NCBI GenBank assembly: GCA_965278995.1
Contig: OZ257136.1
Span: 1,488,001-1,552,000 of the forward strand
Reading direction: 5' to 3'
DNA: 64,000 nucleotides
Origin: JADJYF01 sp965278995
GTDB taxonomy: Bacteria > Pseudomonadota > Gammaproteobacteria > Ga0077536
Shown here: piece by piece, positions 44,401 to 53,470 of the stretch
Layout: each line of letters begins with the position of its first letter
Position numbering within the stretch: position 1 is the stretch's first letter
The notes under the pieces: model-generated
What the model was told of the DNA's origin: nothing
Database searches by the model: none
What the model saw: only the letters and a program-made list of their open reading frames with translations
Position numbers and translations under genes: made by a program

Positions 44401-45310
44401 ATGCGTCACCGGCACGACCGGCCCCGCTGCTACCGCCGGCTGCATTCTGTGTTAGATACAATGTACGGCCCGCCGCACCACGCGCAGCATTGACGACAAC
44501 GGCGTTTGCACTGTCACCGCCGCCACCGCCGCCGCCCACCGCTAAGGCCTTGGCCCGTGCGTCGCCGAGCGCCGAATAGGCATACGCATCGACCACGACC
44601 TGCCCGCCGACAACGCCGTTCGCGCTGACCAGATAACCGCCACCACCCGTGCCACCATAGGCTTCAGCACTGGCGCTGGCTTCGGCGTCACCCTGAGTAG
44701 TCGCCGAGGCAGTGGCAATGGCCGCACCACCGTTGCCGGAGAGTGCGGCTGGATTGTTCAGATCGAGCGTCTCGCCGGCGTTTCCTCCATTGCCCGCGAT
44801 ACTCGTTGCGGCCACTCGAACGTCTCCGTTGGAAACAGCGCCTGAGGCCGATGCGCTCGCATTGCCTCCCGCACCCCCCGCCCCACCTTGCGCACCCTCA
44901 CCACCGAATCCGCCACGCCCACCGATAGCCGCGACAGCAGCAATGCCGCCGATGTGCTGAACGACCAATGCAGATCCGTCGCCACCGCGACCGCCCTCGC
45001 CCCCGTTGCCGCGCAGCGCGCCGGTGTGTCCTCCCGCACCGCCGAATCCGCCAGCACCGGCACGGACGTCTAGTGAATTGGCGCTGTCGATATTCGAGAG
45101 CGAGCGAGCGGCGTTACCTCCCGCGTCGCCGGGGCCTCCGGTCCCGGGAAGCTCGCTGCCGTCTGTCCCTAACGTACCAGGACTGCCATCGGGTACATGA
45201 ACCGAAACATTGGCAGCTTGTGCCGCCGACCAGGAGACGACAGTCGCCAGTGTTATGGCGCCAACGATGCGAGTGCAGATACGGAATTTGCTCGGCATTG
45301 CCCCGTCCAT
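41459..45310 (-). CDS. Very large secreted glycine-rich repeat protein with PEP-CTERM-like C-terminus
   Basis: The 1283-residue protein has a signal peptide ending near AAQAA (residues about 30-34). Most of its length is a Gly/Ala/Ser-rich repeat with GGxGG blocks between short beta-strand-like hydrophobic stretches, resembling a beta-helix or surface fibre. Residues about 1110-1240 change to a more ordinary beta-sandwich composition. The C-terminus has VPLPSALFLLL, a membrane helix and GLRR, which is the PEP-CTERM layout recognised by exosortase. Unusually, 14 or so more residues follow the arginines. No exosortase is in the window. Confidence 0.7.
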   Translation of the reverse strand: MDGAMPSKFRICTRIVGAITLATVVSWSAAQAANVSVHVPDGSPGTLGTDGSELPGTGGPGDAGGNAARSLSNIDSANSLDVRAGAGGFGGAGGHTGALRGNGGEGGRGGDGSALVVQHIGGIAAVAAIGGRGGFGGEGAQGGAGGAGGNASASASGAVSNGDVRVAATSIAGNGGNAGETLDLNNPAALSGNGGAAIATASATTQGDAEASASAEAYGGTGGGGYLVSANGVVGGQVVVDAYAYSALGDARAKALAVGGGGGGGDSANAVVVNAARGAAGRTLYLTQNAAGGSSGAGRAGDAFSSLTATNALGGSTFALVNAGGGDAHFSQAGAAITGGAAIAEAHISGSFVYGSANTGAYVSAMGGQGANASSDIQGVPGILRRAGDGGAAVVLPSSVTLLTNGHIGEFVISTQAIGGAGGDLGTDTSDASANNVGMMAGDGADVAMFNTVSVVGADTVRLTQHATGGIGGNGGQGGQVGNGGDAASVLDTTIELSDPFIRVVAIGGDAGIGGALDVPNLPVAKGGDASAIAVVRNDGGRLDLNGTSVGGNGNWMRGFDSSLNNERGLAADGGNAVTNLRGETSHDGADVFVAGTAHGGNGAWIDSLSGALRGGSAGNAVSNVVGQSLATESNVTLSSIATGGSGATGIWSTGHQVAIGRDGGTADASATAINQHGRETNVMVSAAGGAGGSAGGLYDATLTSGNGGAANAFATVVSTGGGSVTVTVQQIGGSGGGGLSGANGGDGAASHLLNAESIEADGKLTLVQDAQAGSGGEFTHLLTDHDVLGGNGGAASSVLSFDHEHDLDITVSARGGVGGSGYSINFSPYSVRGGHGGDAAAILRTSAGGTLSAETSAVAGDGGYDYNGEYPTGGEAIAILSASSRTLTSTAEHRANGLAVGGEHGGNAVSETSADVLGGSLQVKDVAFGYRGNDALARVASRARGINEGSNRLTVVSQALVGDDYFSSVGDPYLPDPQGPLSPSLTPSVASASAEAHGAGEVLAYALVASLETVDASASAIARSFGGRSAVAQAEATRISGELSVVNAVSESDTMGAVHRVAVHSETALGLHLLAGASLAADGNLDQDGTRAIDLAVRARGSEYTASQLYGANTVGAAFTLLGQVDVSASLTLTETLNAASLFALDADMLDPLSHLVIHYPYDDSADDARNGFTLRVLLDNQLLWQPASDSQDTGPLHVIDLGLVSTLMSPGNHELSFDFVFLPRASKVNLDVDISFGTLAPSAVPLPSALFLLLTALVTIAGLRRGQLQWSGLPPETRHVH

Positions 45311-45430
45311 GGACTTGGATTTCGCTGCAGTTTAGTTGAAAAACGCTACCGGGCGTGTTCGAAAATAAAGCCTCTCATAGCGTAACGACAGCGCGACTTC
45401 GCCGATTTCGCAGTTCCTCAGTCTCCCCGT

Positions 45431-45550
45431 TCACGGCAGTGCCGGCATCACTTCCTTGCCGAACGAATCCAGTGACCGCCTGCTTTGCGCATATGTCAAC
45501 GTACCCCGCGCAAAATCACCGATGAAGTAGTTGCTGAACCCGTGAAAACG
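45431..45550 (-). pseudogene. C-terminal fragment of an LLM-family oxidoreductase gene
   Basis: Immediately after the NlpC/P60 stop codon, in the same frame, 39 codons read as the tail of a luciferase-like enzyme: SNYFIGDFARG, then RSLDSFGKEVMPALP and a stop. The KEVMP tail is shared with the intact LLM gene at 47717 and is a family hallmark. No start codon or remainder of the gene exists here, so this is a remnant left by deletion or recombination. Confidence 0.65.
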
Positions 45551-46252
45551 TCAACGCCCGACCCGTCGACCAAAGCCAGCAAACAGTTCAGCTGCCAGAT
45601 AATGCACATCGGCACGATCACCGGGGCGGCGACGGCGCAGATAATCGTTCAGCAGGCGACCGTCGGAGGCGCGTGCGTAGTGGGGTTCGAGCAGGTTCAG
45701 CCGATAGCGCTCCACAGCGCGTGCCACGCGGCTGATAAACAGGATGGTACCGTCTGCCTCGACGCGCTCGACCAGGCCGACATGGGTCAGTCTATCGTTG
45801 GCTCGGCCATCGCCATTGAAGTCCCAGGTATTGTCGAAAAACACCAGATCGCCCGGTGCGGCGCCGGGACCATTGTGCAGACGGCCGTGGCGGCGAACGT
45901 TGTCGTAGATTCGACGAACACCGTTGACGCCGGGTGTCTCCACGCTGCCGGCATAAAGGTCGATGCCGTGAGCCAGATAAACCGAACGCATGACGCCGGC
46001 ACAATCGTAGCCAACACGCCGACCGCCCGAATTGATCAGTGTCGCACCGAGCAGCTTCCGCGCGCTCAGCACCAGTGCGTCCTGCACGGCGGATGACTGA
46101 AGCGGCGGCTCTGCTTCGCTCGGCGGCGGCTCCGGTGGCGCAGCGGGTTCTTCGCGAGGCGTACTTGCGCAGCCGGCGAGAAAAATCGCGCCAGCGAGCA
46201 GTGCGACGCGCCAACTGCGAACGCGCTTGGCGAACCCAGGGCGTACGTTCAA
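45551..46252 (-). CDS. NlpC/P60-family lipoprotein (cell-wall hydrolase)
   Basis: The 233-residue protein has a lipoprotein signal peptide with lipobox LAGC at about residues 25-28, followed by a Pro/Glu-rich linker. The catalytic part has the nucleophile in GYDCAGVMRSVY and the histidine in LTHVGLVERVE, as in NlpC/P60 or CHAP cysteine peptidases that cut peptidoglycan peptides. It should be anchored in the outer membrane and act in the periplasm. Its stop codon is followed in frame by the LLM gene remnant. It is transcribed divergently from the DUF3047 gene. Confidence 0.82.
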   Translation of the reverse strand: MNVRPGFAKRVRSWRVALLAGAIFLAGCASTPREEPAAPPEPPPSEAEPPLQSSAVQDALVLSARKLLGATLINSGGRRVGYDCAGVMRSVYLAHGIDLYAGSVETPGVNGVRRIYDNVRRHGRLHNGPGAAPGDLVFFDNTWDFNGDGRANDRLTHVGLVERVEADGTILFISRVARAVERYRLNLLEPHYARASDGRLLNDYLRRRRPGDRADVHYLAAELFAGFGRRVGR

Positions 46253-46385
46253 GACACATGATCCGGCGAGTAAAAAAACAGCTGCATCAACGACAGTTTG
46301 GCAGACCCTATGCTAACGTGAAACGTAGTCATGCAACGTAACGATAGAGACAACTGCTGCCAACCAGGTGACTGCACGAGTACTT

Positions 46386-47444
46386 ATGCTCAGCTTTTTT
46401 GACGCCATCAAAGCGCAGGCTGAAACCCAGCAATATGTCACGACCTGGACTGTGCTGCCCGGCAACCAGCGCCCGTGGCGAAAATCCGGTCTGGTCCTGG
46501 CGCGGGGTCAGCATTACACCCTGCTGGCCGACGGCGTTATTCACTGGTCGGAACGTCATCCGCAGCTACATGGCGGGCCCGGCTTTCATCTGTGGGCGCG
46601 CGTACATCCTGGCGGACGCATCGTCAACGTCACACGCCAGAGCGGCAGCTTCGTCGCCGATGTCGACGGCGAACTCGAACTCGGTATTTATCTCGGCATG
46701 TGGCAGGACGACTTCGGCGCCTTGGCGACACCGCAGTCCGCTTATGCTCGCCTGCACGGCGAACTACCGGTCATTGCTATCCGATGGCCAGGCACGGCGC
46801 AGCACGGATTGGAAAAACTGAGCGGAATTGTTCATCACCCTGGCCTGGATGCCGAGATTGCCCGACTGCGCTCACCGGCGGTGCTGCCTGCCGGCTGGGA
46901 CTATCTGCGCGAGACCGGCATCACGGATATTTATCGAAGCTGCGACCATCACGGACGCGGCGCCATCTGCCTTGATGCCAGAGATGACCAAGGCATCATC
47001 CGCAAAGCGGTGGACTGGGCGTTGACCCCGACGACGAGCCTCCACTGGCGCTGGCGACTCGATCAACACCCGAGCGAAGTTGCCGAAGACACCCACCTCA
47101 CCCACGACTACGTTTCGCTCGCAGCCGAGTTCGACAACGGCCGCGATCTGACCTGGATCTGGAGCAGCAGCCTGGCCAGGGATTACCACTTTCACTGCCC
47201 GATCAAAGTCTGGCAGAAACGCGAAACGCACTGGGTCGTACGAACGGGCGAAGATCCGCGAAGTTGCTGGCTGGACGAATATCGACGAGTTCACGACGAT
47301 GTCAACGCCGCCATGGGCCCGCCGCCGTCGCGCATCGTGGGCATATGGTTAATTTGCGTCGCGACTTTTCAGCACGGTACAGCGCACGCTGCGTTCACCG
47401 GCATCGAACTGGTCGATGGGAATCAACGATTGTCCGTGCTGTAG
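46386..47444 (+). CDS. DUF3047-domain protein with an N-terminal lectin-like domain
   Basis: The protein has 352 residues from ATG 46386; a GTG at 46368 is an alternative start. The C-terminal 180 residues match DUF3047: LHWRWRLDQHPSEVAEDTHLTHDYV, WSSSLARDYHFHCPIKVW (each shown as separate motifs) and a TAHAAFTGIELVDG end. The N-terminal 130 residues, with LLADGVIHWSERHP and FVADVDGELELGIYLGMW, look like a beta-sandwich similar to PA-I galactophilic lectin. No signal peptide is evident. The function is unknown. Confidence 0.65.
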   Translation: MLSFFDAIKAQAETQQYVTTWTVLPGNQRPWRKSGLVLARGQHYTLLADGVIHWSERHPQLHGGPGFHLWARVHPGGRIVNVTRQSGSFVADVDGELELGIYLGMWQDDFGALATPQSAYARLHGELPVIAIRWPGTAQHGLEKLSGIVHHPGLDAEIARLRSPAVLPAGWDYLRETGITDIYRSCDHHGRGAICLDARDDQGIIRKAVDWALTPTTSLHWRWRLDQHPSEVAEDTHLTHDYVSLAAEFDNGRDLTWIWSSSLARDYHFHCPIKVWQKRETHWVVRTGEDPRSCWLDEYRRVHDDVNAAMGPPPSRIVGIWLICVATFQHGTAHAAFTGIELVDGNQRLSVL

Positions 47445-47524
47445 CCGGGTGCTACAGCAATCCCGGGGGCGTTCCTCCTCGCCTGCCTTCGCGGCTCGGC
47501 GAGCGACTCAGACCTGGGCACTGG

Positions 47525-47691
47525 TCCTGATTCCTCTGCACGGCGCAGGTCGCGGTGTGGGAAACGCGCTTCGGGACCGTGAAAATACAGGATGTATTTT
47601 CCGAGCTTACATGGACGTACTCGCTGCGTGTCCCGAAGCGCGTTTCCCACACCGCGGCCGACCCTGGCCACTGTGTAGCCGGGAATCAGGA
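47525..47691. repeat. Nested palindromic intergenic element (REP/BIME-like)
   Basis: Between convergent genes lie three nested inverted repeats: outer 10-bp arms TCCTGATTCC (47525-47534) and GGAATCAGGA (47682-47691); perfect 27-bp arms at 47551-47577 and 47630-47656; and an inner 9-bp stem GAAAATACA/TGTATTTTC (47581-47601). TGTAGCCGGG occurs on both flanks (47440 and 47674). It could form a large cruciform and end transcription on both strands. Confidence 0.75.
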
Positions 47692-47716
47692 ACACGTTTT
47701 TATATGGCGGCCACCC

Positions 47717-48730
47717 TCAGCGAAAAGCCGGCATCACTTCCTTGCTCATCAACTCGATGTGTTCGTCCGACCAACTCGGATCCAGACCCGGCGGCACCGC
47801 CCAGGTGTAGAAGCGATTGCTGCCCGTGGCCGCGACATATTCCTTGATCATCGTTATTGCCCGCTCCGGGCTGACGATGTAGCAATCATTGGTCTCGATC
47901 GAAGCACGTGTCGCCGAGACCGGTTTGATGAAGCCCATGCCGGCTGCGCTGAACCATTCGCCATAGCAGTTCTGCTGATAGGCGAGATGTTCGACCGCCT
48001 CGGCCCAGCGTTTCTCAGGGTCGCGCGCCACGTGCAACCAGGCGTAACCTGCCGCGACTTCGTAGTCGTCCGGATCCCGTCCGCAGGCTTTCAACTCGTC
48101 GCGGTAGACTTTCGTGAACGGGCCTATCGGGCCGACCGCAATGTACCCTGCTCCGACGCGCGCAGCACGTTTGACCGCAACGTTACTGAAGCCCGCTATC
48201 CACAAGCGGGGATTCCTCTGCACCGGCATCGGGCGAAGCTGGATGTCTTCGTACTGATGATACTTGCCGTGATAGCTGAAGCGCTCACCGGCAAACAACC
48301 GCTGAATGATCTCGATACCTTCATCCATGCGCTGCCCGCGCGTTTTCGGGTCGACGCCCCAGGCCCGCAGTTCCTCGACTTTGTAACCGACGCCGAGACC
48401 GAGTTCGAGTCGACCGCCAGAAATGACGTCGAGTGTGGCGGCGTCTTCAGCGACGCGAACCGGGTCGTGCAACGGCAGCAGCAACACGCTGGTACCGATT
48501 CGAATTGTCTTGGTGCGGGCTGCAATGGCACAGCCGATGGGGAGCATCGAGGGCGAATAGCAGTCCTCGAGAAAATGATGTTCGGATAACCAGATATCGT
48601 CGAATCCGGCTGCTTCGGCCCGCACAATCTGATCGAAACAGGCGTGATAGAGCGCCGTGTTGTCGCGCTGCCATTGCGGCGGATTACGGAAATCGTACCA
48701 GAGGCCGAAACGCAGTTTCTTGTTGTTCAC
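47717..48730 (-). CDS. LLM-class F420-dependent oxidoreductase
   Basis: The 337-residue LLM protein shows FDDIWLSEHHFLED, LDVISGGRLELGLGVGYK and NPRLWIAGFSNVAVKRAAR. The sequence ends SKEVMPAFR, the same tail seen in the fragment at 45431. It belongs to the F420/FMN-dependent LLM monooxygenase/dehydrogenase group. It is transcribed divergently from the HAD dehalogenase gene; the 154-bp gap contains GGCAA-TAG-TTGCC at 48747-48759, a possible operator. Its stop abuts the palindromic element. Confidence 0.86.
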   Translation of the reverse strand: MNNKKLRFGLWYDFRNPPQWQRDNTALYHACFDQIVRAEAAGFDDIWLSEHHFLEDCYSPSMLPIGCAIAARTKTIRIGTSVLLLPLHDPVRVAEDAATLDVISGGRLELGLGVGYKVEELRAWGVDPKTRGQRMDEGIEIIQRLFAGERFSYHGKYHQYEDIQLRPMPVQRNPRLWIAGFSNVAVKRAARVGAGYIAVGPIGPFTKVYRDELKACGRDPDDYEVAAGYAWLHVARDPEKRWAEAVEHLAYQQNCYGEWFSAAGMGFIKPVSATRASIETNDCYIVSPERAITMIKEYVAATGSNRFYTWAVPPGLDPSWSDEHIELMSKEVMPAFR

Positions 48731-48884
48731 GTCATCACTCCTGTTGGCAATAGTTGCCTGACTGCAGGACGCTACTGGCGGCTCTGCAGACTGTCAAGCT
48801 GCGGTCGGCACAGCGATGGCGCTGGCTTATGGCGTCAGCCCTGCGCTAGATTGCCGGAATCAACACGGCGAGCTTTCCATCAGC

Positions 48885-49589
48885 ATGACCGGCATCGAGT
48901 TAATCCGACGCGAGATCCGCGTATTGAGTTTTGACCTGTATGGCACGGTGGTCGATATGCAGGGTGGCTTGACGGCCGTGGCGACGCCGTTTTTACGCGA
49001 GCGAGGGTGGGATGGCGATCCCGATAGTTTCGTGACGTGGTGGCGTCGGACACATTTCGAGAATTCGATGATCGACAGTCTGTGCAACAACGGTCACACG
49101 CCCTATCGCGAGATCGGGCACCGCGCCGTCAGCTATACCTTGGAGCGGGCCGGTTTAGCGCATGACAACGACGACGTCCGCCGACTCGTTGCGGCGATCG
49201 AAACACTCCGCCCGTTTCCCGAAGTGCCGGCGGCGCTGACACGTCTGGCTCAGCGTTTTCGACTGGTCATCCTGTCGAACGGCGATCGCGACATGCTCGA
49301 GGCGGCCAAGCCTCATCTCGGCTTCACGTTCGAGCGCGCCATATCCGTTCAGGAAGCGGGCTGTTTCAAACCGCATCGGCGGACCTATGCGCGCGCCTGC
49401 GAAATCCTGGACCTCGCGCCGCTGCAGGTCATGCACATCGCCAACCATGCGTTCGACTGCATCGGCGCCAAAGCTGCCGGCATGCGTGCAGCGTTTATCG
49501 ACCGACGCGGCCGGCCTTTCGGTCAGACGCCGCATGTGCCGGATATCGCTGTGACTTCACTGACTGCGCTCGCCGACCTGCTGACCTGA
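48885..49589 (+). CDS. Haloacid dehalogenase type II-like HAD hydrolase
   Basis: The 234-residue protein from ATG 48885 has the HAD nucleophile Asp17 in SFDLYGTVVD, motif II LSNGDRDML, and the lysine in CFKPHRRTY. ANHAFDCIGAKAAGMRAAFIDR resembles L-2-haloacid dehalogenases. It may remove halide from 2-haloacids, or be a phosphatase of the same fold. It is followed 78 bp later by an LLM gene and the POT transporter on the same strand. A haloalkane dehalogenase is also in this window. Confidence 0.8.
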   Translation: MTGIELIRREIRVLSFDLYGTVVDMQGGLTAVATPFLRERGWDGDPDSFVTWWRRTHFENSMIDSLCNNGHTPYREIGHRAVSYTLERAGLAHDNDDVRRLVAAIETLRPFPEVPAALTRLAQRFRLVILSNGDRDMLEAAKPHLGFTFERAISVQEAGCFKPHRRTYARACEILDLAPLQVMHIANHAFDCIGAKAAGMRAAFIDRRGRPFGQTPHVPDIAVTSLTALADLLT

Positions 49590-49667
49590 ACGGGGCGATT
49601 GCGCCGACAGCCGATTGCCGGTGCAATGCGACCGGCTCCATCAAACCGCAAGCACAAGAGAGCAATA

Positions 49668-50552
49668 ATGAGCAAACGTTCTAACGGGATCACAGTTGGT
49701 GTATTTCAGAATCTGTGCGACAAGCCCTCGGGCGATCCGGCGGTCATTGCCCGGCGTGCCGAGGAACTCGGTTTCGATTCGTACTGGGTGCCGGAGCACG
49801 TTGTCATGCCGCAAGGTTCGGCCGACGTCTATCCCGGCAAACAACCCGGCGAAGCGCCACCGGCCTACCTGTTCAAGATGCCCGATCCGCTGATTGCACT
49901 CGCCCGTGCGTCGGCGACGACCACAACACTCAAACTGGGAACTGGCGTCGCGCTTGTCCCGGAGCGGCATCCGATCACGGCTGCGCTCGAAATCGCCACG
50001 CTCGATCATTACTCGGGCGGGCGCTTTCTTTATGGCATCGGCGCTGGTTGGAATGAAGCGGAATGCACCGTCATGGGCGGCGATTTCGAACATCGCTGGA
50101 CGCAGACCCGCGAAGCCATCGAAGTGATGACCCTGCTGTGGAGCGGCGAATACGTCGAATATCATGGCAAGTACTATGATTTCCCACCGCTGGTCTGCCT
50201 GCCGCGACCGGCCCGGCGGCCGCGGCCGCCGGTACTGCTCGGCAGCATCGGCAATCCACGCGTCTACAAGCGTGTCGGTGAATGGGCCGATGGCTGGTTG
50301 CCGTTCACGGCCGACCCGCAGGCGATCGCCGACGGCAAGGCAGCCATCACGAAACACGCCAAAGCGGCCGGCCGCGATCCGGCAACACTCGAGATCATCT
50401 TGTTCTCCACGCCGGGCGGGGTCATGCGTACACGTGGCGAACTTGCCGAAGTCGCGAGTGCAGGGGCCAACGGCGCAGTGCTATGGCTGAATGGCGCAAA
50501 CGAACAGGAAATTCTCGAAGAACTCGGCGAACTCGCTCGGGCCGTCTTCTGA
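49668..50552 (+). CDS. LLM-class F420-dependent oxidoreductase (TIGR03619-like)
   Basis: The 294-residue protein from ATG 49668 has GFDSYWVPEHVVMP, LDHYSGGRFLYGIGAGWNE and YHGKYYDFPP near residue 165, hallmarks of the Rv2161c-like F420 family. It is a near paralogue of the LLM protein at 59929, sharing these three segments almost unchanged. It lies in a forward group with the HAD gene before it and the POT transporter 2 bp after its stop. The start is preceded by a weak AGAG site. Confidence 0.88.
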   Translation: MSKRSNGITVGVFQNLCDKPSGDPAVIARRAEELGFDSYWVPEHVVMPQGSADVYPGKQPGEAPPAYLFKMPDPLIALARASATTTTLKLGTGVALVPERHPITAALEIATLDHYSGGRFLYGIGAGWNEAECTVMGGDFEHRWTQTREAIEVMTLLWSGEYVEYHGKYYDFPPLVCLPRPARRPRPPVLLGSIGNPRVYKRVGEWADGWLPFTADPQAIADGKAAITKHAKAAGRDPATLEIILFSTPGGVMRTRGELAEVASAGANGAVLWLNGANEQEILEELGELARAVF

Positions 50553-50554
50553 GC

Positions 50555-52078
<1,524 letters not shown>

Positions 52079-52135
52079 GAGTTCGCGAACACCTGGTGGC
52101 TACGTTCGGCCGCGGTGTGGGCCGTGCAGAGGGTA

Positions 52136-52600
52136 CTAACACAGGTCCGCGACGATTCCGTCTGTCAGATGAACAAGATCGTCCGGCGCGATTTCGAGGT
52201 CGAGTCCACGGCGGCCGCCGCTGACGTAGACGGTCGGATAGGTCAGCGCTGAAGAATCGATGACTGTCCGTAGTGCTTTGCGCTGGCCGAGCGGGCTGAC
52301 GCCGCCGACCACGTAGCCCGTCGTGCGCTCGACCAGCTTGATGTCGGCCAGTGCGACTTTCTTTGCGCCGACCGCCTTGGCCATCGCTTTCAGGGTCAAC
52401 ATCGCCGACACCGGCAGCACCGCGACGGCGAGTTCACGGGTCTCGGTCTCGACCACCAGGGTCTTCATGACCCGCGCCGGTTCGAGGCCGAGCTTTTCAG
52501 CCGCTTCGAGGCCGTAGGATTTGGCCTGCGGATCGTGCGCATATTCATGGATACGATAGGCGATCCCGGCTTTGGTGGCCGCCTTGATCGCTGGTGTCAT
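52136..52600 (-). CDS. ybaK: Cys-tRNA(Pro)/Cys-tRNA(Cys) deacylase YbaK
   Basis: The 154-residue protein matches YbaK/EbsC: RVMKTLVVET with the catalytic lysine near residue 46, KKVALADIKLVERTTGYVVG and GGVSPLGQRK. It hydrolyses mischarged Cys-tRNA(Pro) in trans. Its ATG overlaps the stop of the DUF4239 gene by 4 bp, so it is coupled to that gene rather than to a translation operon. Confidence 0.92.
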   Translation of the reverse strand: MTPAIKAATKAGIAYRIHEYAHDPQAKSYGLEAAEKLGLEPARVMKTLVVETETRELAVAVLPVSAMLTLKAMAKAVGAKKVALADIKLVERTTGYVVGGVSPLGQRKALRTVIDSSALTYPTVYVSGGRRGLDLEIAPDDLVHLTDGIVADLC

Positions 52601-53400
52601 CGCGACCTCTCTACGCGGGTGCCAGCAAGCTGCTGCAAGGCGACCAGCGGACCGTTATCGATGCGGATCAGGCCGCGCCGCGGCCGATCGAGATCGATGA
52701 TGATGAAAGTAATCATGACGACCAGCAGGGCCAGCACCACTACCACCGCCGGAGGGCGATGAGCCGCGATCCCGCTTGCGAAACCGACGCTGGCCACGCT
52801 GGCCGCGAACGTCGCGAACAATAGATAGAGCACCACTTCGGGCACGTGCTGATCGAGTGCCGCATTGGTCGCCGCCAGCGCATCGATGAGCGAATTCAGT
52901 GCCTGCACATAGGCGCCACTGGTGGCCATTCGATCATCGGCAACAGTAGCAGTCATTGCCTGCGACCATAGTTTATCGATGAGCCCACTTGAGTCGGTCA
53001 GCAAACGTAACCGCGCAGCGCTGTCGGCCAACGTAGCGCGACTTTCCTCCACCCGGCTATCGATATAATCACGCAGAGTCGCACGGGCCGTCTCGCGGAT
53101 GCCGTCGTGCAGGAGATCGAGTCGAAGATACGCCGTGCTGATCGCATTCGCTTCATTGACGACCGCTGCACTCCGCCGATCGTAACGCTGCAAGGCCAGC
53201 GAAAAGGTAAAGCTCAGGATCAGCGCGAGCAGACCGAGCATCGCGCCTTCCAGCGCATTGACCTGAGCCTGCCAGGACTCAGTCGTGCGATGGGCCCGAT
53301 GGCGTCCTGCTCGATAGCCGAGTTCGAGCGCCCCCAGCATGCACATGAACAGAACGCCGACGATCAGGGCGCTGCTATGCTGATAGAGCGTTTCGTTCAT
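52597..53400 (-). CDS. DUF4239 membrane protein (bestrophin-like)
   Basis: The 267-residue protein has an N-terminal membrane helix (ALIVGVLFMCMLGALELGY), a second hydrophobic stretch at 53-72 (GLLALILSFTFSLAL), a helical soluble middle part and two close C-terminal helices ending IIIDLDRPRRGLIRI. This layout and the DLDRPRRG tail are typical of DUF4239, described as bestrophin-like. The function is unknown; ion conduction has been suggested for the fold only. It is 70 bp downstream of the CaiB gene. Confidence 0.8.
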   Translation of the reverse strand: MNETLYQHSSALIVGVLFMCMLGALELGYRAGRHRAHRTTESWQAQVNALEGAMLGLLALILSFTFSLALQRYDRRSAAVVNEANAISTAYLRLDLLHDGIRETARATLRDYIDSRVEESRATLADSAARLRLLTDSSGLIDKLWSQAMTATVADDRMATSGAYVQALNSLIDALAATNAALDQHVPEVVLYLLFATFAASVASVGFASGIAAHRPPAVVVVLALLVVMITFIIIDLDRPRRGLIRIDNGPLVALQQLAGTRVERSR

Positions 53401-53470
53401 TGTGCTTTACCGGCCGGGCAGTCGTCGTTCCCCTGGCCGAAAGTACGGGCGCGTGCCGGTGTCCTGCGCG

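Noticed and set aside
47555..48589. Open frame starting in the palindrome and running antisense to the LLM gene
   Set aside because: It is an antisense shadow of the LLM gene joined to the palindrome; the real gene is clear on the other strand.
49599..49667. Upstream start for the LLM gene at 49668
   Set aside because: The extra residues are basic and unlike the family; the barrel begins right after ATG 49668.
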